DNA of 64,000 nt from Paractinoplanes ferrugineus (GCF_016862195.1 NZ_BOMM01000022.1:124001-188000); one strand, 5' to 3'; positions 24,591 through 33,036 are shown, counted from the stretch's first letter. Notes: generated by a model not told the origin, from the letters alone. Program-made: numbers and translations.

Positions 24591-25196
24591 ATGACCACCA
24601 TCGGCATCCTGGGCGCGGGCAAGGTCGGCACGGTGCTGGCCCGGCTCGCGCTGGCCGCCGGCTACGACGTGCTCGTGGCCGGCTCCGGCGACCCGGCGAA
24701 GATCCGGCTGATCGTCGAGGTGCTCACGCCCGGCGCGACGGTCGTCACCGCCGCCGAGGCCGCCGCCCGCGCCGACCTCGTGATCCTGGCGCTGCCGCTG
24801 GGCAAGTACCGCACCATCCCGGTCGACGAGCTGCGGGGCAAGCTCGTGATCGACGCGATGAACTACTGGTGGGAGGTCGACGGCGTCCGCGACGACCTGA
24901 CCGACTCGACGTCGCTGATCCAGGCGTTCCTGCCCGGCTCGCACGTGGTGAAAGCCTTCAACCACATGGGATATCACGATCTCGAGGAGGGCGCCCGCCC
25001 CGCGGGGACGCCCGGCCGCAAGGCGATCGCGATAGCCGGCGAGGATCTGGCCGAGGTGGTGGCGCTCGTCGACGCGCTTGGTTTCGACCCGGTGATCGCC
25101 GGACCCCTACCGGCTGGGGTACGCATGGAGCCCGGCACCCCGGTCTTCGGCGCGAACACCGATGCGACCGAGATCCGGGCGATGCTGGCCTCGTGA
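24591..25196 (+). CDS. F420-dependent NADP reductase-like dinucleotide-binding protein
   Basis: 201 residues with a Rossmann N-terminus, [20 protein letters not shown], and the layout of coenzyme F420:NADP oxidoreductase/NADP-dependent F420 reductase ([37 protein letters not shown]). It begins 2 bp after the LLM oxidoreductase and is surely co-transcribed. It could transfer hydride between NADPH and F420 for the partner enzyme; related proteins have other substrates, so the reaction is inferred. Confidence 0.85.
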   Translation: MTTIGILGAGKVGTVLARLALAAGYDVLVAGSGDPAKIRLIVEVLTPGATVVTAAEAAARADLVILALPLGKYRTIPVDELRGKLVIDAMNYWWEVDGVRDDLTDSTSLIQAFLPGSHVVKAFNHMGYHDLEEGARPAGTPGRKAIAIAGEDLAEVVALVDALGFDPVIAGPLPAGVRMEPGTPVFGANTDATEIRAMLAS

Positions 25197-25211
25197 TCTC
25201 CGGGTGACCGG

Positions 25212-26597
25212 CTAGCCGATCAGCGGTGGCCGGCGGCGCAGCCACGGGGTCCGGTCTTCCCAGGCGGCGGCCAGGCTCAGCAGGGAACGGTCGTCGTGGT
25301 TGCGGCCGATCACCTGCAGGCCGATCGGCAGGCCGTCCGCGCTGAAGCCGGCGGGCATCGCGAGGGCGGGCGCGTTGATCAGGGTGGCGATCGTGCTCAC
25401 CTCCATCCACCGGTGGTAGGACGACATCGGCACGTCACCGATGTGGGTCGGCCAGTGCGCGCCGGCGGCGAACGGCATCACCTGGGCGGTGGGCAGCACG
25501 GCGTAGTCGTACGTCTCGAACAGTTCGCGGAACGCCTGGTAGAGGGCGCTGCGGCGGGCCGAGCCGAGCAGCACATCACGGCCGCTGAGGTGGTCGGCGC
25601 CGCGCAGCTCGTACACAAGCTCGGGTTTGAGGTTCTCGATCCGGTCCGGGGGTGCAAAACCGGCCATCCAGTGGCGCAGGGTGAGCCAGGTCGGCCAGAG
25701 ATCATCGAGCGGGAAGTCGGGGAGGGCGTCGGTGACGGTCATGCCGAGCTCCGCGAAACCGGCCCGCGCGTCGTTTGTCACCTGCCGCACCGACGGCTCC
25801 ATCGGCAGGTAACCGCGGAGATCACCGAGCCAGGCGACCTTGCGGCCGGTGACGTCGTCGAACGAGGTCAGCGTGGCCGGGTCGTCGTGCAGGGAGAGCG
25901 GAGCGCGCGGATCATAACCGGACATCGTCCGCAAGAGCCAGGCAAGATCCAGCGCGGTACGGGCGATCGGGCCGGCCACACTCGACTGGGCCACGAACAC
26001 CTCGTCGTCGATGCTCGGCACCCGGCCCACCGACGGTCGCAGACCGAGGACGTTGTTCCAGCCCGGCGGATTGCGCAGGGAACCCATGAAGTCGCTGCCG
26101 TCGGCCAGCGGGACCATCCGCAGCGCGACCGCGACGGCCGCCCCGCCGCTGCTCCCGCCCGCCGATCTACGCTGGTCGTAGGCGTTCAGCGTGGTGCCGA
26201 AGACGGTGTTGTAGGTGTGCGAGCCGAGGCCGAACTCGGGCACGTTGGTCTTGCCGATGAAGATCGCGCCGGCCGCGCGGATCCGCTCGACGTGCAGCGA
26301 GTCGGCGGTGGCCGGCGGCGGGTCACGGAAGTAGCCGGCGCTGGTCGGCAGGCCGGCCACGTCGGCGAGGTCCTTGACCGCGAACGGGAAGCCGTGCATC
26401 CAGCCGCGCGGCCCGATCCGGTCGGCGGTGGCCGCCTCGGCGAGCAGCTCGGCCCGCGGGCGCAGGGCGACCAGCGCGTTCACCGAAGGGTTGAGCCGGT
26501 CGATCTGGTCGAGGTAGGCGGTCATCACCTCGACGCAGCTGACCTCGCGGCGGGAAACGGCGGCCGACAGCTCGGTGGCGCTCCACTCGACGATCAT
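25212..26597 (-). CDS. Amidase signature family hydrolase
   Basis: 461 residues. The Ser-cisSer-Lys triad is visible: Lys in FAVKDLADV, and the two Ser in RRSAGGSSGGAAVAVA and the ADGSDFMGSLRNP segment. This last departs from the usual GSDTGGSIR form (FM for TG), which may alter specificity. It hydrolyses amide bonds of unknown substrates. ATG at 26597 (MIVEW); an upstream GTG-type extension to 26618 is possible. It ends 15 bp from the convergent F420-reductase-like gene. Confidence 0.92.
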   Translation of the reverse strand: MIVEWSATELSAAVSRREVSCVEVMTAYLDQIDRLNPSVNALVALRPRAELLAEAATADRIGPRGWMHGFPFAVKDLADVAGLPTSAGYFRDPPPATADSLHVERIRAAGAIFIGKTNVPEFGLGSHTYNTVFGTTLNAYDQRRSAGGSSGGAAVAVALRMVPLADGSDFMGSLRNPPGWNNVLGLRPSVGRVPSIDDEVFVAQSSVAGPIARTALDLAWLLRTMSGYDPRAPLSLHDDPATLTSFDDVTGRKVAWLGDLRGYLPMEPSVRQVTNDARAGFAELGMTVTDALPDFPLDDLWPTWLTLRHWMAGFAPPDRIENLKPELVYELRGADHLSGRDVLLGSARRSALYQAFRELFETYDYAVLPTAQVMPFAAGAHWPTHIGDVPMSSYHRWMEVSTIATLINAPALAMPAGFSADGLPIGLQVIGRNHDDRSLLSLAAAWEDRTPWLRRRPPLIG

Positions 26598-26710
26598 GCG
26601 GCCCAGTCTGACGGACAACGAAGCGGTTCACGCTTGGCGTCCGGCGACTATCGCCGCGTCGAATCGAACTGTTTCCATTTCTGGCACATGAGCGAACGCC
26701 GGGAGGGCAC

Positions 26711-28492
26711 ATGGAATCGCCAGGAATCAGTCGTCGCCGGGCGATGGCCGCCGCCGGTGGAATAGTGGCCGGGGCGGCCGTCGCGCAGGCCGTGGCGCCG
26801 GCCGCGTTCGGGGCCGCGGCCGCCTACGACGCCGATGCGATCGTCATCGGGCACGGCCTTGCCGGACTGGTGGCCACCGCGGAACTGGTCGCGGCCGGAC
26901 GCAAGGTGCTGCTGCTCGACCAGGAGCCGGAGGCGAGCCTCGGTGGGCAGGCGTACTGGTCGTTCGGCGGGCTGTTCCTGGTGAACTCCGACGAGCAGCG
27001 GCTCATGGGCGTCAAGGACAACGTGGACCTGGCCTGGCAGGACTGGCAGGGCGCGGCCGGGTTCGACCGGGGTGTCGACGACCCGCTCGGCCAGGACTAC
27101 TGGGCGGCCAAGTGGGCCCGCGCGTACGTGGAGTTCGCCGCCGGCGAGAAACGGTCCTGGCTCGCCGGCCTCGGGGTGCAGTGGTTCCCGCTCGTCGGCT
27201 GGGCGGAACGCGGCGGCGGCCTCGCCACCGGGCACGGCAACTCGGTGCCCCGCTTCCACGTGACGTGGGGAACCGGGCCGGCCGTCATGGAGCCGTTCGA
27301 GAAGAAGGTCCGGGCCGGCGTGGCCGCCGGCAAGGTGGTCTTCAAGTTCCGGCACCGGGTCGACGAGATCGTCCGGACCGGGGGAGCGATCACCGGCGTA
27401 CGCGGCGCGATCCTCGAACCCAGCAGCGCCGCGAGAGGTACGCCCAGCTCGCGCACCGCGGTCGGCACGTTCGAGCTGCGCGCCCCGGTCGTGATCGTGA
27501 CGTCCGGCGGCATCGGCGCCAACCAGGACCTGGTGCGGCAGAACTGGCCGGCCCGTCTCGGTCCGGTCCCGAAGAAGATGATCACGGGCGTGCCCGCCCA
27601 CGTGGACGGCCGGATGCTCGGCATCACCCAGTCGGCGGGCGGGCGCATCGTCAACCCGGACCGGATGTGGCACTACACCGAGGGTCTGAAGAACTACGCC
27701 CCGATCTGGCCCAACCACGGCATCCGCATCCTGCCCGGCCCGTCGTCGATGTGGTTCACCGCCGACGGCAAGCGGTTCAGCGCCCCGGACATGCCCGGCT
27801 ACGACACGCTGCACACGCTCGGCTCGATCACCGCGACCGGCTACGACTACTCCTGGTTCGTGGCCACCCAGGAGATCGTGGACAAGGAGTTCGCGCTCTC
27901 CGGCTCCGAGCAGAACCCCGACCTGACCGAGAAGAACGTCTGGAAGTTGCTGTCCCGCATCTGGCAGACCCCCGAGCCGGTGCAGAAGTTCGAGAAGTAC
28001 GGCGAGGACTTCGTGGTCGCCAACACGCTTCCCGAGCTCGTCGCCGGCATGAACCGGGTGGCCGGCAACAACCTGATAAACCTGGACGACCTGAAGCGGC
28101 AGATCGAGGCCCGGGACCGCGAGATCGACAACACGTACAGCAAGGACGCCCAGGTCATGGGCATCCGCAACGCGCTCACCTACATCGGCGACTCGCTCAG
28201 CCGGACCGCCGGCGCGCACAAGATCCTCGACTCGAGCAAGGGCCCGCTGGTCGCCGCGCGGCTCAACATCCTTACCCGCAAGACCCTCGGCGGCCTGCAG
28301 ACCAACCTCAGCGGCCAGGTGCTCGACGCGGCCGGCGCGCCGATCCCCGGCCTCTACGCGGCCGGTGAGGTCGCCGGGTTCGGCGGCGGCGGGGTGCATG
28401 GTTACCGCTCCCTGGAGGGTACGTTCCTGGGCGGCTGCCTCTTCTCCGGACGGGCGGCCGGCCGCGCCGCCGCGGCGGCCACCGCCTCCTGA
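26711..28492 (+). CDS. Tat-exported FAD-binding dehydrogenase (KstD/fumarate reductase fold)
   Basis: 593 residues. A twin-arginine-type signal (SRRRAMAAAGGIVAGAAVA) is followed by the FAD-binding motif IVIGHGLAGLVATAELVAAG with its acidic partner LLLDQEPE. Further landmarks are GGQAYWSFGGLF, IVTSGGIGANQDL and the C-terminal FAD motif GLYAAGEVAGFGGGGVHGYRSLEG. The family includes 3-ketosteroid dehydrogenases and flavocytochrome-type reductases. The substrate is unknown. GGGAGG precedes the ATG. Divergent from the amidase. Confidence 0.9.
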   Translation: MESPGISRRRAMAAAGGIVAGAAVAQAVAPAAFGAAAAYDADAIVIGHGLAGLVATAELVAAGRKVLLLDQEPEASLGGQAYWSFGGLFLVNSDEQRLMGVKDNVDLAWQDWQGAAGFDRGVDDPLGQDYWAAKWARAYVEFAAGEKRSWLAGLGVQWFPLVGWAERGGGLATGHGNSVPRFHVTWGTGPAVMEPFEKKVRAGVAAGKVVFKFRHRVDEIVRTGGAITGVRGAILEPSSAARGTPSSRTAVGTFELRAPVVIVTSGGIGANQDLVRQNWPARLGPVPKKMITGVPAHVDGRMLGITQSAGGRIVNPDRMWHYTEGLKNYAPIWPNHGIRILPGPSSMWFTADGKRFSAPDMPGYDTLHTLGSITATGYDYSWFVATQEIVDKEFALSGSEQNPDLTEKNVWKLLSRIWQTPEPVQKFEKYGEDFVVANTLPELVAGMNRVAGNNLINLDDLKRQIEARDREIDNTYSKDAQVMGIRNALTYIGDSLSRTAGAHKILDSSKGPLVAARLNILTRKTLGGLQTNLSGQVLDAAGAPIPGLYAAGEVAGFGGGGVHGYRSLEGTFLGGCLFSGRAAGRAAAAATAS

Positions 28493-28543
28493 CCGCCTCC
28501 TGACCGCCCCTGCTCGGCACGAAGGCGTGAGTCAGGTAGCGGG

Positions 28544-28559
28544 TTGATACAGGTATCAA
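28544..28559. promoter_or_regulatory. Perfect 16-bp palindrome before lipoprotein gene
   Basis: TTGATAC-AG-GTATCAA lies directly ahead of the GGGAGG ribosome binding site of the gene at 28566. Such a dyad is a typical dimeric repressor site (TetR or MerR/GntR type); the regulator is not adjacent. Confidence 0.55.
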
Positions 28560-28565
28560 GGGAGG

Positions 28566-29258
28566 ATGAGAAAACTCCTGCTCCTGATGGCGATGCCGGT
28601 GCTGCTGGCGGCCGGTTGCACCGGCGGTTCACCGACGGCGGCGCCCACCACGCCCGGCGCCGCCTCGGCCGCACCCTCCGCGCCGGGCGCTTCGTCCCCC
28701 GCTTCGGCCGACACCGGATCGACCGGCAGTGGGTCGGCCGGCAGTGGGTCGGGCGGCAGCGGGTCGGCGTCGGCTGCGGCCGGTCCGGACAGTGCGGCCG
28801 GCTCGGGCACGCCAGCGGCGGGGGTGCCGCGCTGCCACACCGGTGACCTGGCCGTGAAGCTCGGCGGCGGGGAGGGCGCGGCCGGCACGCAATACGTTCC
28901 GCTGGTCTTCACCAACAAGTCCGGCCACAAGTGCACGCTCTACGGCTACCCCGGCGTCTCGTTCGTGGCCGGCGACGCGGGCACCCAGGTCAACAAGGGC
29001 TTCGCGAGGGAGCAGAACAGTAAGAAGACCACGGTGCCGCTGGCTCCGGGGGGCGTCGCGCACGCGACGATCGCGGGCAGCGACGTCGGCTTCTTCGATG
29101 CGGCCAAATGCAAGCCGGTTCCCGTACGCGGGTTCCGCGTCTACCCGCCGGACGAGACGGCCGCGCTGTTCGTGGCCCTGCCCGGCAACGCCTGCTCGGC
29201 CGACGGGGTCGGGCAGTGGCGGGTCATGGCGATCGCGCCCGGTGCCGCCGACCGGTGA
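28566..29258 (+). CDS. DUF4232 domain lipoprotein
   Basis: 230 residues. The lipobox LLAAGC (Cys about 18) is followed by a long Gly/Ser/Ala/Pro linker (20-85), then the DUF4232 domain (PRCHTGDLAVKLGGGEGAAG, VPLVFTNKSGHKCTLYGYPG, CSADGVGQWRV) with paired cysteines expected to form disulfides. Exported cell-surface protein of unknown role, common in Streptomyces and relatives. The ATG follows GGGAGG and the 28544 palindrome. Confidence 0.9.
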   Translation: MRKLLLLMAMPVLLAAGCTGGSPTAAPTTPGAASAAPSAPGASSPASADTGSTGSGSAGSGSGGSGSASAAAGPDSAAGSGTPAAGVPRCHTGDLAVKLGGGEGAAGTQYVPLVFTNKSGHKCTLYGYPGVSFVAGDAGTQVNKGFAREQNSKKTTVPLAPGGVAHATIAGSDVGFFDAAKCKPVPVRGFRVYPPDETAALFVALPGNACSADGVGQWRVMAIAPGAADR

Positions 29259-29286
29259 CGGCTCCGGTTGCCGGTGGGAGTTTTTT
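29251..29286 (+). terminator. Rho-independent terminator
   Basis: ACCGG (29251-29255) and CCGGT (29271-29275) enclose further G/C pairing and are followed by T6 at 29281-29286. The hairpin overlaps the stop of the DUF4232 gene. Confidence 0.6.
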
Positions 29287-29288
29287 AA

Positions 29289-29323
29289 TGCCCGGGCCGG
29301 GCGCACCCTGCCCAGCCCGGGCA
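29289..29323. terminator. GC-rich hairpin before GH43 3' end
   Basis: TGCCCGGGC (29289-29297) and GCCCGGGCA (29315-29323) form a perfect 9-bp stem with additional GGGC/GCCC pairing inside. It lies 8 bp beyond the stop of the minus-strand GH43 gene and lacks a U-tract in that direction. Confidence 0.6.
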
Positions 29324-29330
29324 CCCCTCT

Positions 29331-30998
29331 TCACCCAGAGGTCTTGAACGAGGCGCGATCGAAGTCGGCGAAGCCGCCCTCGCGCCCCAGATCCTGCACC
29401 CACAAGCCGACGAACGCGCCGGTGAAGCCCCACGCCTCGGGCTCGCCCGCGACCACGTTCGCCGCGTACTCGTCCGACAGCGTGGTGGCGTCGAGCGCCG
29501 GGCCGATGTCCTGCCACTTCGGTTCGCCGGTGAGCTCGGTCGCGTACGCGAAAGTCAGCTCCGGACCGGCGAAGCGCAACCGCAGTGCCAAGCGCTCCAC
29601 CCCGCTGAGGTCGCGGCGGGTGTCCGGGATCTCCCGGACCTTGCCGGAATCGGCGGCGAGCAGGCCCAGCACCGGGGTGCCGTCGTCCTCCGCCGTGACG
29701 TGCAGGTAGTACCAGTTGCGGGTGTTGTAGTAGCCGGTTATTCCGGCGAGCTGCCGGTAGTTACGGGGCTTGAACTCCAGCACCGCGTCGAAGGTCAGTT
29801 CGCGGGCGGTCACCCGGCGGGCCACCAGGCTCGGCCGCAGCCGGGTCATCGGCGACTGGCCGCCGTAGATGCGCAGGTGTGACGGCCGCTCGGTGAGCGA
29901 GACCCAGTCCGGGGTGGCCGGGCGGCGCAGCGTCGACCAGTTCACGCCGAGCGCCGGCTCGTCGAAGTCGTCCTCCTCGAACTGCTCGGAGGAGATCGGG
30001 CGCTCGCCCGGGACGGTCACGCCGAGCGGGGCCGCGACGGTGTCGGCGGGAACCCCGCCGGCCACCCGCGGCCAGCCGTCCTCGGTCCAGGTGACCTCCT
30101 GGATCGCCGACTCGCGGCCGAGCACGCAGCGGCCCAGCTCCGAGTACGGGCGGCCGACCAGGTGCGCCAGGTACCACTGACCGGCCGGGGTCTCGACCAG
30201 ACTGCCGTGGCCGGCCTTCTGCAGGGTCAGCTCCGGGTGGCCGTTCGAGGTGAGCAGCGGGCCGGCCGGATCCGCCTCGTACGGTCCGCGGAGGTCCGTC
30301 GATCTGGCGACCGTGACCTGGTGCTCCCAGCTGGTGCCGCCCTCGGCCGTGACCAGGTAGTACCAGCCGTCCTTGCGGTACATGACGGGCGCCTCGGTCA
30401 CCTTCGCCGCGGTGCCCTGGAAGATCATCTGCTCGTCGCCGGTGAGCTGCTTGGTCTCGCGGTCGTAGCGCTGGATCGAGATGCCGCCGAAGCGGTTTCG
30501 GCCCGGGCGCCAGTCGGCGACCATCGACAGCATCCAGGTCTCGTCGCCGTCGTGGAAGAGCGACGCGTCGAAGCCGCGGCCGTGCAGCAGCACCGGGTCG
30601 GACCAGGGCCCCTCGATGGACGGGGCGGTGACCAGGTAGTTCTGCGGGTCCCAGTAGCCGCCCTCGAACGTCGAGACGTCGGTGTAGAGCAGGTGGAACT
30701 CGCCGTGCGCCCAGGTCAGGCTGGGTGCCCAGACGCCGCCGGAGTTGCCGGCCCCGGTGAGGTCCAGCAGCCGCTTCTCGTTGAGCGCGCCGCCGAGCGG
30801 GCGCCAGTCGACCAGGTTCGTCGAGTGGTGCAGGCGCACGCCCGGGTACCACTCGAACGTCGACGTGGCGATGTAGTAGTCCGCCCCGACCCGCAGGATC
30901 GACGGATCGGGGTGGAAGCCGGTCAGCACGGGGTTGGTGATCGGTCGGCCGGCCACGGGCTGCGCCTCGATGGCGCTCGTGGTCTCGGTGCTCGTCAT
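29331..30998 (-). CDS. Glycoside hydrolase family 43 (beta-xylosidase/arabinofuranosidase type)
   Basis: 555 residues. The five-bladed GH43 propeller fills about 20-320, with the catalytic set D31 (GFHPDPS), D144 (GFDASLF) and E202 (VTEAPVM). A C-terminal concanavalin-like beta-sandwich follows at about 340-550, as in subfamily 11 beta-xylosidases (RPSLVARRVTARELTF, GYYNTRNWYYLHV). No signal peptide, so it acts on imported oligosaccharides. A perfect palindrome at 31036-31050 stands 38 nt before the ATG. No transporter or xylose genes are adjacent. Confidence 0.93.
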   Translation of the reverse strand: MTSTETTSAIEAQPVAGRPITNPVLTGFHPDPSILRVGADYYIATSTFEWYPGVRLHHSTNLVDWRPLGGALNEKRLLDLTGAGNSGGVWAPSLTWAHGEFHLLYTDVSTFEGGYWDPQNYLVTAPSIEGPWSDPVLLHGRGFDASLFHDGDETWMLSMVADWRPGRNRFGGISIQRYDRETKQLTGDEQMIFQGTAAKVTEAPVMYRKDGWYYLVTAEGGTSWEHQVTVARSTDLRGPYEADPAGPLLTSNGHPELTLQKAGHGSLVETPAGQWYLAHLVGRPYSELGRCVLGRESAIQEVTWTEDGWPRVAGGVPADTVAAPLGVTVPGERPISSEQFEEDDFDEPALGVNWSTLRRPATPDWVSLTERPSHLRIYGGQSPMTRLRPSLVARRVTARELTFDAVLEFKPRNYRQLAGITGYYNTRNWYYLHVTAEDDGTPVLGLLAADSGKVREIPDTRRDLSGVERLALRLRFAGPELTFAYATELTGEPKWQDIGPALDATTLSDEYAANVVAGEPEAWGFTGAFVGLWVQDLGREGGFADFDRASFKTSG

Positions 30999-31035
30999 TC
31001 GTCAGCCACCCCCGGGTCGTAAGTTCCGTGACTCT

Positions 31036-31050
31036 ATCGCAAGTTGCGAT
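31036..31050 (-). promoter_or_regulatory. Palindromic operator candidate of GH43 gene
   Basis: ATCGCAA-G-TTGCGAT, a perfect 15-bp palindrome with an odd centre, 38 nt upstream of the GH43 start. It has the look of a LacI- or ROK-type sugar repressor site. The regulator is not in the window. Confidence 0.6.
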
Positions 31051-31104
31051 TCGGGGGCGTGCTGAATTTGGCGCTATCCGACCGGCGGTCCCGTTCGGCA
31101 GAGC

Positions 31105-31620
31105 TCAGAGATCCACTGATCCCAGCAGGTCGAGCATGAGGTCGGTGTTGTCCAGGGCCGCCCGCAGCTGCTTGCGTGCCTCCCGCAGCCGCTCGGCCTG
31201 CGCGGCCAGCGTGCCGACATCGCCCGCGGCGACCGCTCCCCGGGTCGCCACGCCCACCTCGACCAGGGTCTGCAACGCCTCGCCGGCGTGGGCGGCGGCG
31301 AGCGGGATCGGGTCGGTGCGGTTCTCCCGGGCCAGCGCCGGCAGCGGCACGCAGGCCCGTCTGACCTGCCAGAGCACCAGTTCGGCCCGGCTGACCGGCT
31401 CGGCCGCGGCCAGTTGCCGCTGCCACAGCGCGAACCGGGCCTCCCGGCTGAGCCGCACCCGGTCCGCCTCGATGGCCTCCGCCTGGGCCGCCCCCAGCAG
31501 CACGCTGGCCATCCAGGCGCGCTGCTCGGTGACGCTCCCGGGTGGGTCCTCGTCTATCCCGAGGGCGTGGAGCGCTGCCCCCAACCTCCGGACGTCCTCC
31601 GCCTTACCGCCATGCCCCAT
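31105..31620 (-). CDS. Hypothetical helical protein
   Basis: 171 residues, no family recognised. Wholly alpha-helical in composition, rich in Ala, Arg, Glu and Leu (EDVRRLGAALHALGIDEDPP, LAAQAERLREARKQLRAALD), with a possible C-terminal coiled coil. No signal or membrane segment. The ATG at 31620 lacks a strong ribosome binding site, but codon usage matches real genes. It stands alone between GH43 and the secreted protein at 31673. Confidence 0.6.
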   Translation of the reverse strand: MGHGGKAEDVRRLGAALHALGIDEDPPGSVTEQRAWMASVLLGAAQAEAIEADRVRLSREARFALWQRQLAAAEPVSRAELVLWQVRRACVPLPALARENRTDPIPLAAAHAGEALQTLVEVGVATRGAVAAGDVGTLAAQAERLREARKQLRAALDNTDLMLDLLGSVDL

Positions 31621-31672
31621 GGCAAAACGCTAACCATCGATGGCAAGGGGCGACCGGCCGCCCCGGCGCTGG

Positions 31673-32395
31673 TCAGCCGAGGCGCCGCAGTTTGCGGACG
31701 GCGGTGGCGGCGATGAGGCCGGCCTCCTGCGGGCTGACCTGCGGGCCGCCGATCAGCATGATCGTCAGCGCCACTCCCCGGTAGGCGACCGAGATCATCC
31801 TGCCCTGGACGGTCCTGGCGACGTCCGGCAGGCCGACCGTGAACCGCAGGCCGGCGGCGGCGTCGCCGAGGCGGGTGACCCGCATCGGGGCCAGGTGAAG
31901 GCGAGCCTTCTGGCCCGAGGTCGGCAGGTTCACCAGTACGGCCGGGCACTTGCGGGGGGCGGCTGCCACGCTTCGTACGATGGCGCGGGCGCCAGGTGCT
32001 CCGGTTGTCGCGAGCGACTGGAAGAGCATCGTGCCAGTGCCGCTCTTGGTAAACGCGGCCGTCACCGACGGGCCTTTGGGGACGGTCGAGCCGACCCGCT
32101 GAGCACAGATGTCGGTGTCGGTGTTGATGTCGGTCATCATCGACATTCCGCCGGCGTCGCCGGGTGTGGTGCGGTAGCCGTTCGGCAGGTCGTCCGCGGT
32201 GAGCAGCGCACCATTCAGCGGTCGTGGCCGGGGCGCGGCGGCCACGGGTGCGACCGCCGGCGTGGCCGTCGTCGGGGTCGTTGCGGCCGAGGCGGACGAG
32301 GCCGGCGATGCGAAGGCCGGCACGGGCGTCGCGAGTGCCACCACACTGACGGTGACGACGGCGAACTTGACTGATTCGTACCCAAATTTCCGCAT
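31673..32395 (-). CDS. Secreted sensor-domain-like protein
   Basis: 240 residues. A signal peptide (about 1-30, KFAVVTVSVVALATPVPAFA) is followed by an Ala/Pro/Thr linker and a mixed alpha/beta domain from about 58. Its opening LTADDLPNGYRTTPGDAG resembles the extracytoplasmic sensor domains of the mycobacterial PknH/LpqQ-like group. Exported; ligand and function unknown. The 675-bp stretch upstream is gene-poor and highly structured, and may hold its leader. Confidence 0.7.
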   Translation of the reverse strand: MRKFGYESVKFAVVTVSVVALATPVPAFASPASSASAATTPTTATPAVAPVAAAPRPRPLNGALLTADDLPNGYRTTPGDAGGMSMMTDINTDTDICAQRVGSTVPKGPSVTAAFTKSGTGTMLFQSLATTGAPGARAIVRSVAAAPRKCPAVLVNLPTSGQKARLHLAPMRVTRLGDAAAGLRFTVGLPDVARTVQGRMISVAYRGVALTIMLIGGPQVSPQEAGLIAATAVRKLRRLG

Positions 32396-32563
32396 TCCTT
32401 ACGTTAACGTGCGGCCGCCGGATGATCGGGGAGGTCATCGCGAGCGCTGCGCCCCCCGAGCGGGTGAACCGGGCGGGCTGTGCGGCAGGTGATCGCCGGC
32501 CGGCCCGCGAGGAATACCGGCCGGCGATCGGCTCTGGGCCGAGAAACGGCGGGACTTTCGGAC

Positions 32564-32610
32564 GACCCATCCGCCTGCCGGATCTGGGCAAGCCGGCTGA
32601 CGGATGGGTC
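32564..32610. repeat. Inverted repeat, 10-bp perfect arms
   Basis: GACCCATCCG (32564-32573) pairs with CGGATGGGTC (32601-32610). Inside, GCCGG (32577-32581) pairs with CCGGC (32593-32597), giving one extended hairpin. Confidence 0.85.
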
Positions 32611-32620
32611 GGTTCAAGAC

Positions 32621-32693
32621 GGTCGCCCGGCGCGGCGTGTCAGGCAACGTCCGCTGTGTGTCAGGCAGCGATCGTGTCTCGCGCCGGGCGACC
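32621..32693. repeat. Inverted repeat, 14-bp perfect arms, with internal direct repeat
   Basis: GGTCGCCCGGCGCG (32621-32634) pairs exactly with CGCGCCGGGCGACC (32680-32693). The 45-nt interior holds two copies of GTGTCAGGCA (32637-32646 and 32658-32667), 21 bp apart. It starts 10 bp after the preceding inverted repeat. Confidence 0.85.
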
Positions 32694-32762
32694 GAGCCGT
32701 GGTGGCGCGGCGGACGGTCCAGATCGGCGGCGCCGCTCGTTCGCCCTGGTGGGGGCGGTCGC

Positions 32763-32999
32763 TCAGGGGAGCTGGTTCGCGCCCCGGCTCGCGGTGGTCG
32801 CGTGGTGGAGCTGGTTCGCGCCTCGGCTCGCGGTGGTCGCGTGGTGGAGCTGGTTCGCGCTGCTGGTTCGGGTGGGGGTGCGGGGGTGTGGGGGCCGGGC
32901 GTTGCGGGGAGTGTGGCGGCGGCAGCCCACGCGGGGGGTCGGCGCGTGGGATGCCGCCGCCAGGTTGGTGGGGCTGGGCAAAACCGCCGTGATCCTCAT
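32763..32999 (-). CDS. Possible short ORF with perfect Shine-Dalgarno
   Basis: 78 codons. AAAGGAGG (plus-strand 33006-33013) stands six bases before the ATG at 32999, the strongest ribosome binding site of the neighbourhood. The predicted peptide is basic, rich in Pro/Thr/His/Arg, and ends with two copies of a 13-residue unit (ANQLHHATTASRG) written by the 39-bp repeat. Composition resembles antisense frames, so it may not encode a stable protein; a leader peptide is an alternative. Start and ribosome binding site lie inside a hairpin. Confidence 0.3.
   Translation of the reverse strand: MRITAVLPSPTNLAAASHAPTPRVGCRRHTPRNARPPHPRTPTRTSSANQLHHATTASRGANQLHHATTASRGANQLP
32769..32849. repeat. 39-bp tandem repeat
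   Basis: Two full 39-bp copies (32769-32807, 32808-32846) with one mismatch, and the start of a third from 32847. The unit begins GAGCTGGTTCGCG. Confidence 0.9.
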
Positions 33000-33036
33000 T
33001 TTTCGCCTCCTTTCGGGCCGTTTTGAGGCACGGCGG
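32984..33036 (-). promoter_or_regulatory. Hairpin sequestering a ribosome binding site
   Basis: CCGCCGTG (32984-32991) plus CCTCA (32994-32998) pair with TGAGG (33024-33028) plus CACGGCGG (33029-33036): 13 bp with a 2-nt bulge. The loop carries AAAGGAGG and, at the stem edge, the ATG of the minus-strand short ORF. It also lies 35 nt past the stop of the minus-strand serine hydrolase and may simply terminate it. Confidence 0.5.

Noticed and set aside
32551..32561. GGGACTTTCGG as a fifth DosR box
   Set aside because: The right half departs from the consensus (ACGA instead of CCCT) and it is over 150 nt from the nearest start.
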